Source: Gemmatimonadota bacterium
Lineage (GTDB): Bacteria > Gemmatimonadota > Gemmatimonadetes > Gemmatimonadales > GWC2-71-9
DNA length: 5,453 bases
Direction: 5' to 3'
NCBI GenBank assembly: GCA_003222235.1
Contig: QHVD01000200.1
Span: 372 to 5,824 of the forward strand
Of the stretch, positions 5,316 through 5,453 are shown piece after piece; the stretch's first letter is position 1, and each line of letters begins with the position of its first letter. The notes below the pieces were generated by a model. It saw only the letters and a list, made by a program, of their open reading frames with translations. It was not told the origin of the DNA and searched no databases. A program made the position numbers and the translations under genes.

Positions 5316-5453
5316 ATCTTGAGGAGGGCTTTCCGGCTGGGCGGTGCGCTGTGGACCCCGCTCAACTCGCTGGGCGTCGCCACGTTCCCGAGACTTTGGA
5401 TGCGGTGGAAGCGGATCCGGCTTTCCCTGGCATGACGGTGCTCGACTGCCGGG
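5312..5453 (+). CDS. Start of an unrecognised downstream gene, cut by the window edge
   Basis: An ATG at 5312 overlaps the ATPase stop as ATGA and is preceded by GAGG at 5303-5306, five bases away. The frame stays open for 47 residues to the right edge (MNLEEGFPAGRCAVDPAQLA at the start, GMTVLDCR near the end). There is no signal peptide or membrane helix, and I recognise no family. Another strong SD-like GAGGAGG occurs at 5321-5327 inside this frame, but the frames it could serve start poorly or hit a stop (TGA near 5433). The tight coupling makes this the best candidate for the next operon gene, but a non-coding interpretation remains open. Confidence 0.35.
   Translation, partial: MNLEEGFPAGRCAVDPAQLAGRRHVPETLDAVEADPAFPGMTVLDCR

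Overview
The window is GC-rich DNA from a Gram-negative bacterium. It encodes an outer-membrane TolC-type protein, a probable outer-membrane beta-barrel and exported proteins with Sec signals, and it uses ordinary Shine-Dalgarno sites. I cannot fix the taxon from sequence alone. The protein style is compatible with groups such as Gemmatimonadota, but that is a guess.

The content reads as part of a copper (soft-metal) resistance locus with a divergent layout. Leftward from the centre are a small exported Cys/His protein gene (1360 to 1022) and a TolC-family outer-membrane efflux protein (931 to the left edge, incomplete). Rightward from the centre are a second, related small exported Cys/His protein gene (1488 to 1892), an outer-membrane barrel with Met/His-rich ends (1970 to 3292), a P1B-type metal ATPase overlapping it by 8 bases (3285 to 5315), and the beginning of an unrecognised frame coupled to the ATPase stop (5312 to the right edge). 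The 127-base centre (1361 to 1487) separates the two small genes and carries an extended -10-like element facing each way.

The genes suggest an envelope-wide metal-handling module. The ATPase would move metal from cytoplasm to periplasm. The small Cys/His/Met proteins could bind it there. The Met/His-ended barrel would act at the outer membrane. The TolC-family protein would be the exit duct of a tripartite pump whose inner-membrane and adaptor parts would lie beyond the left edge. Copper is inferred from family resemblance, not proven.

The two most unusual points are as follows. First, the ATPase looks like the His-rich CopB class at its N-terminus and in its last two membrane helices, but has CPD where that class has CPH and the CopA class has CPC. 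Second, the head-to-head small genes encode proteins that share four cysteines at matching spacings and an identical C-terminal PPPQA. There is no stretch over 300 bases without a gene, and I see no RNA genes, CRISPR arrays, insertion sequences or attachment sites.
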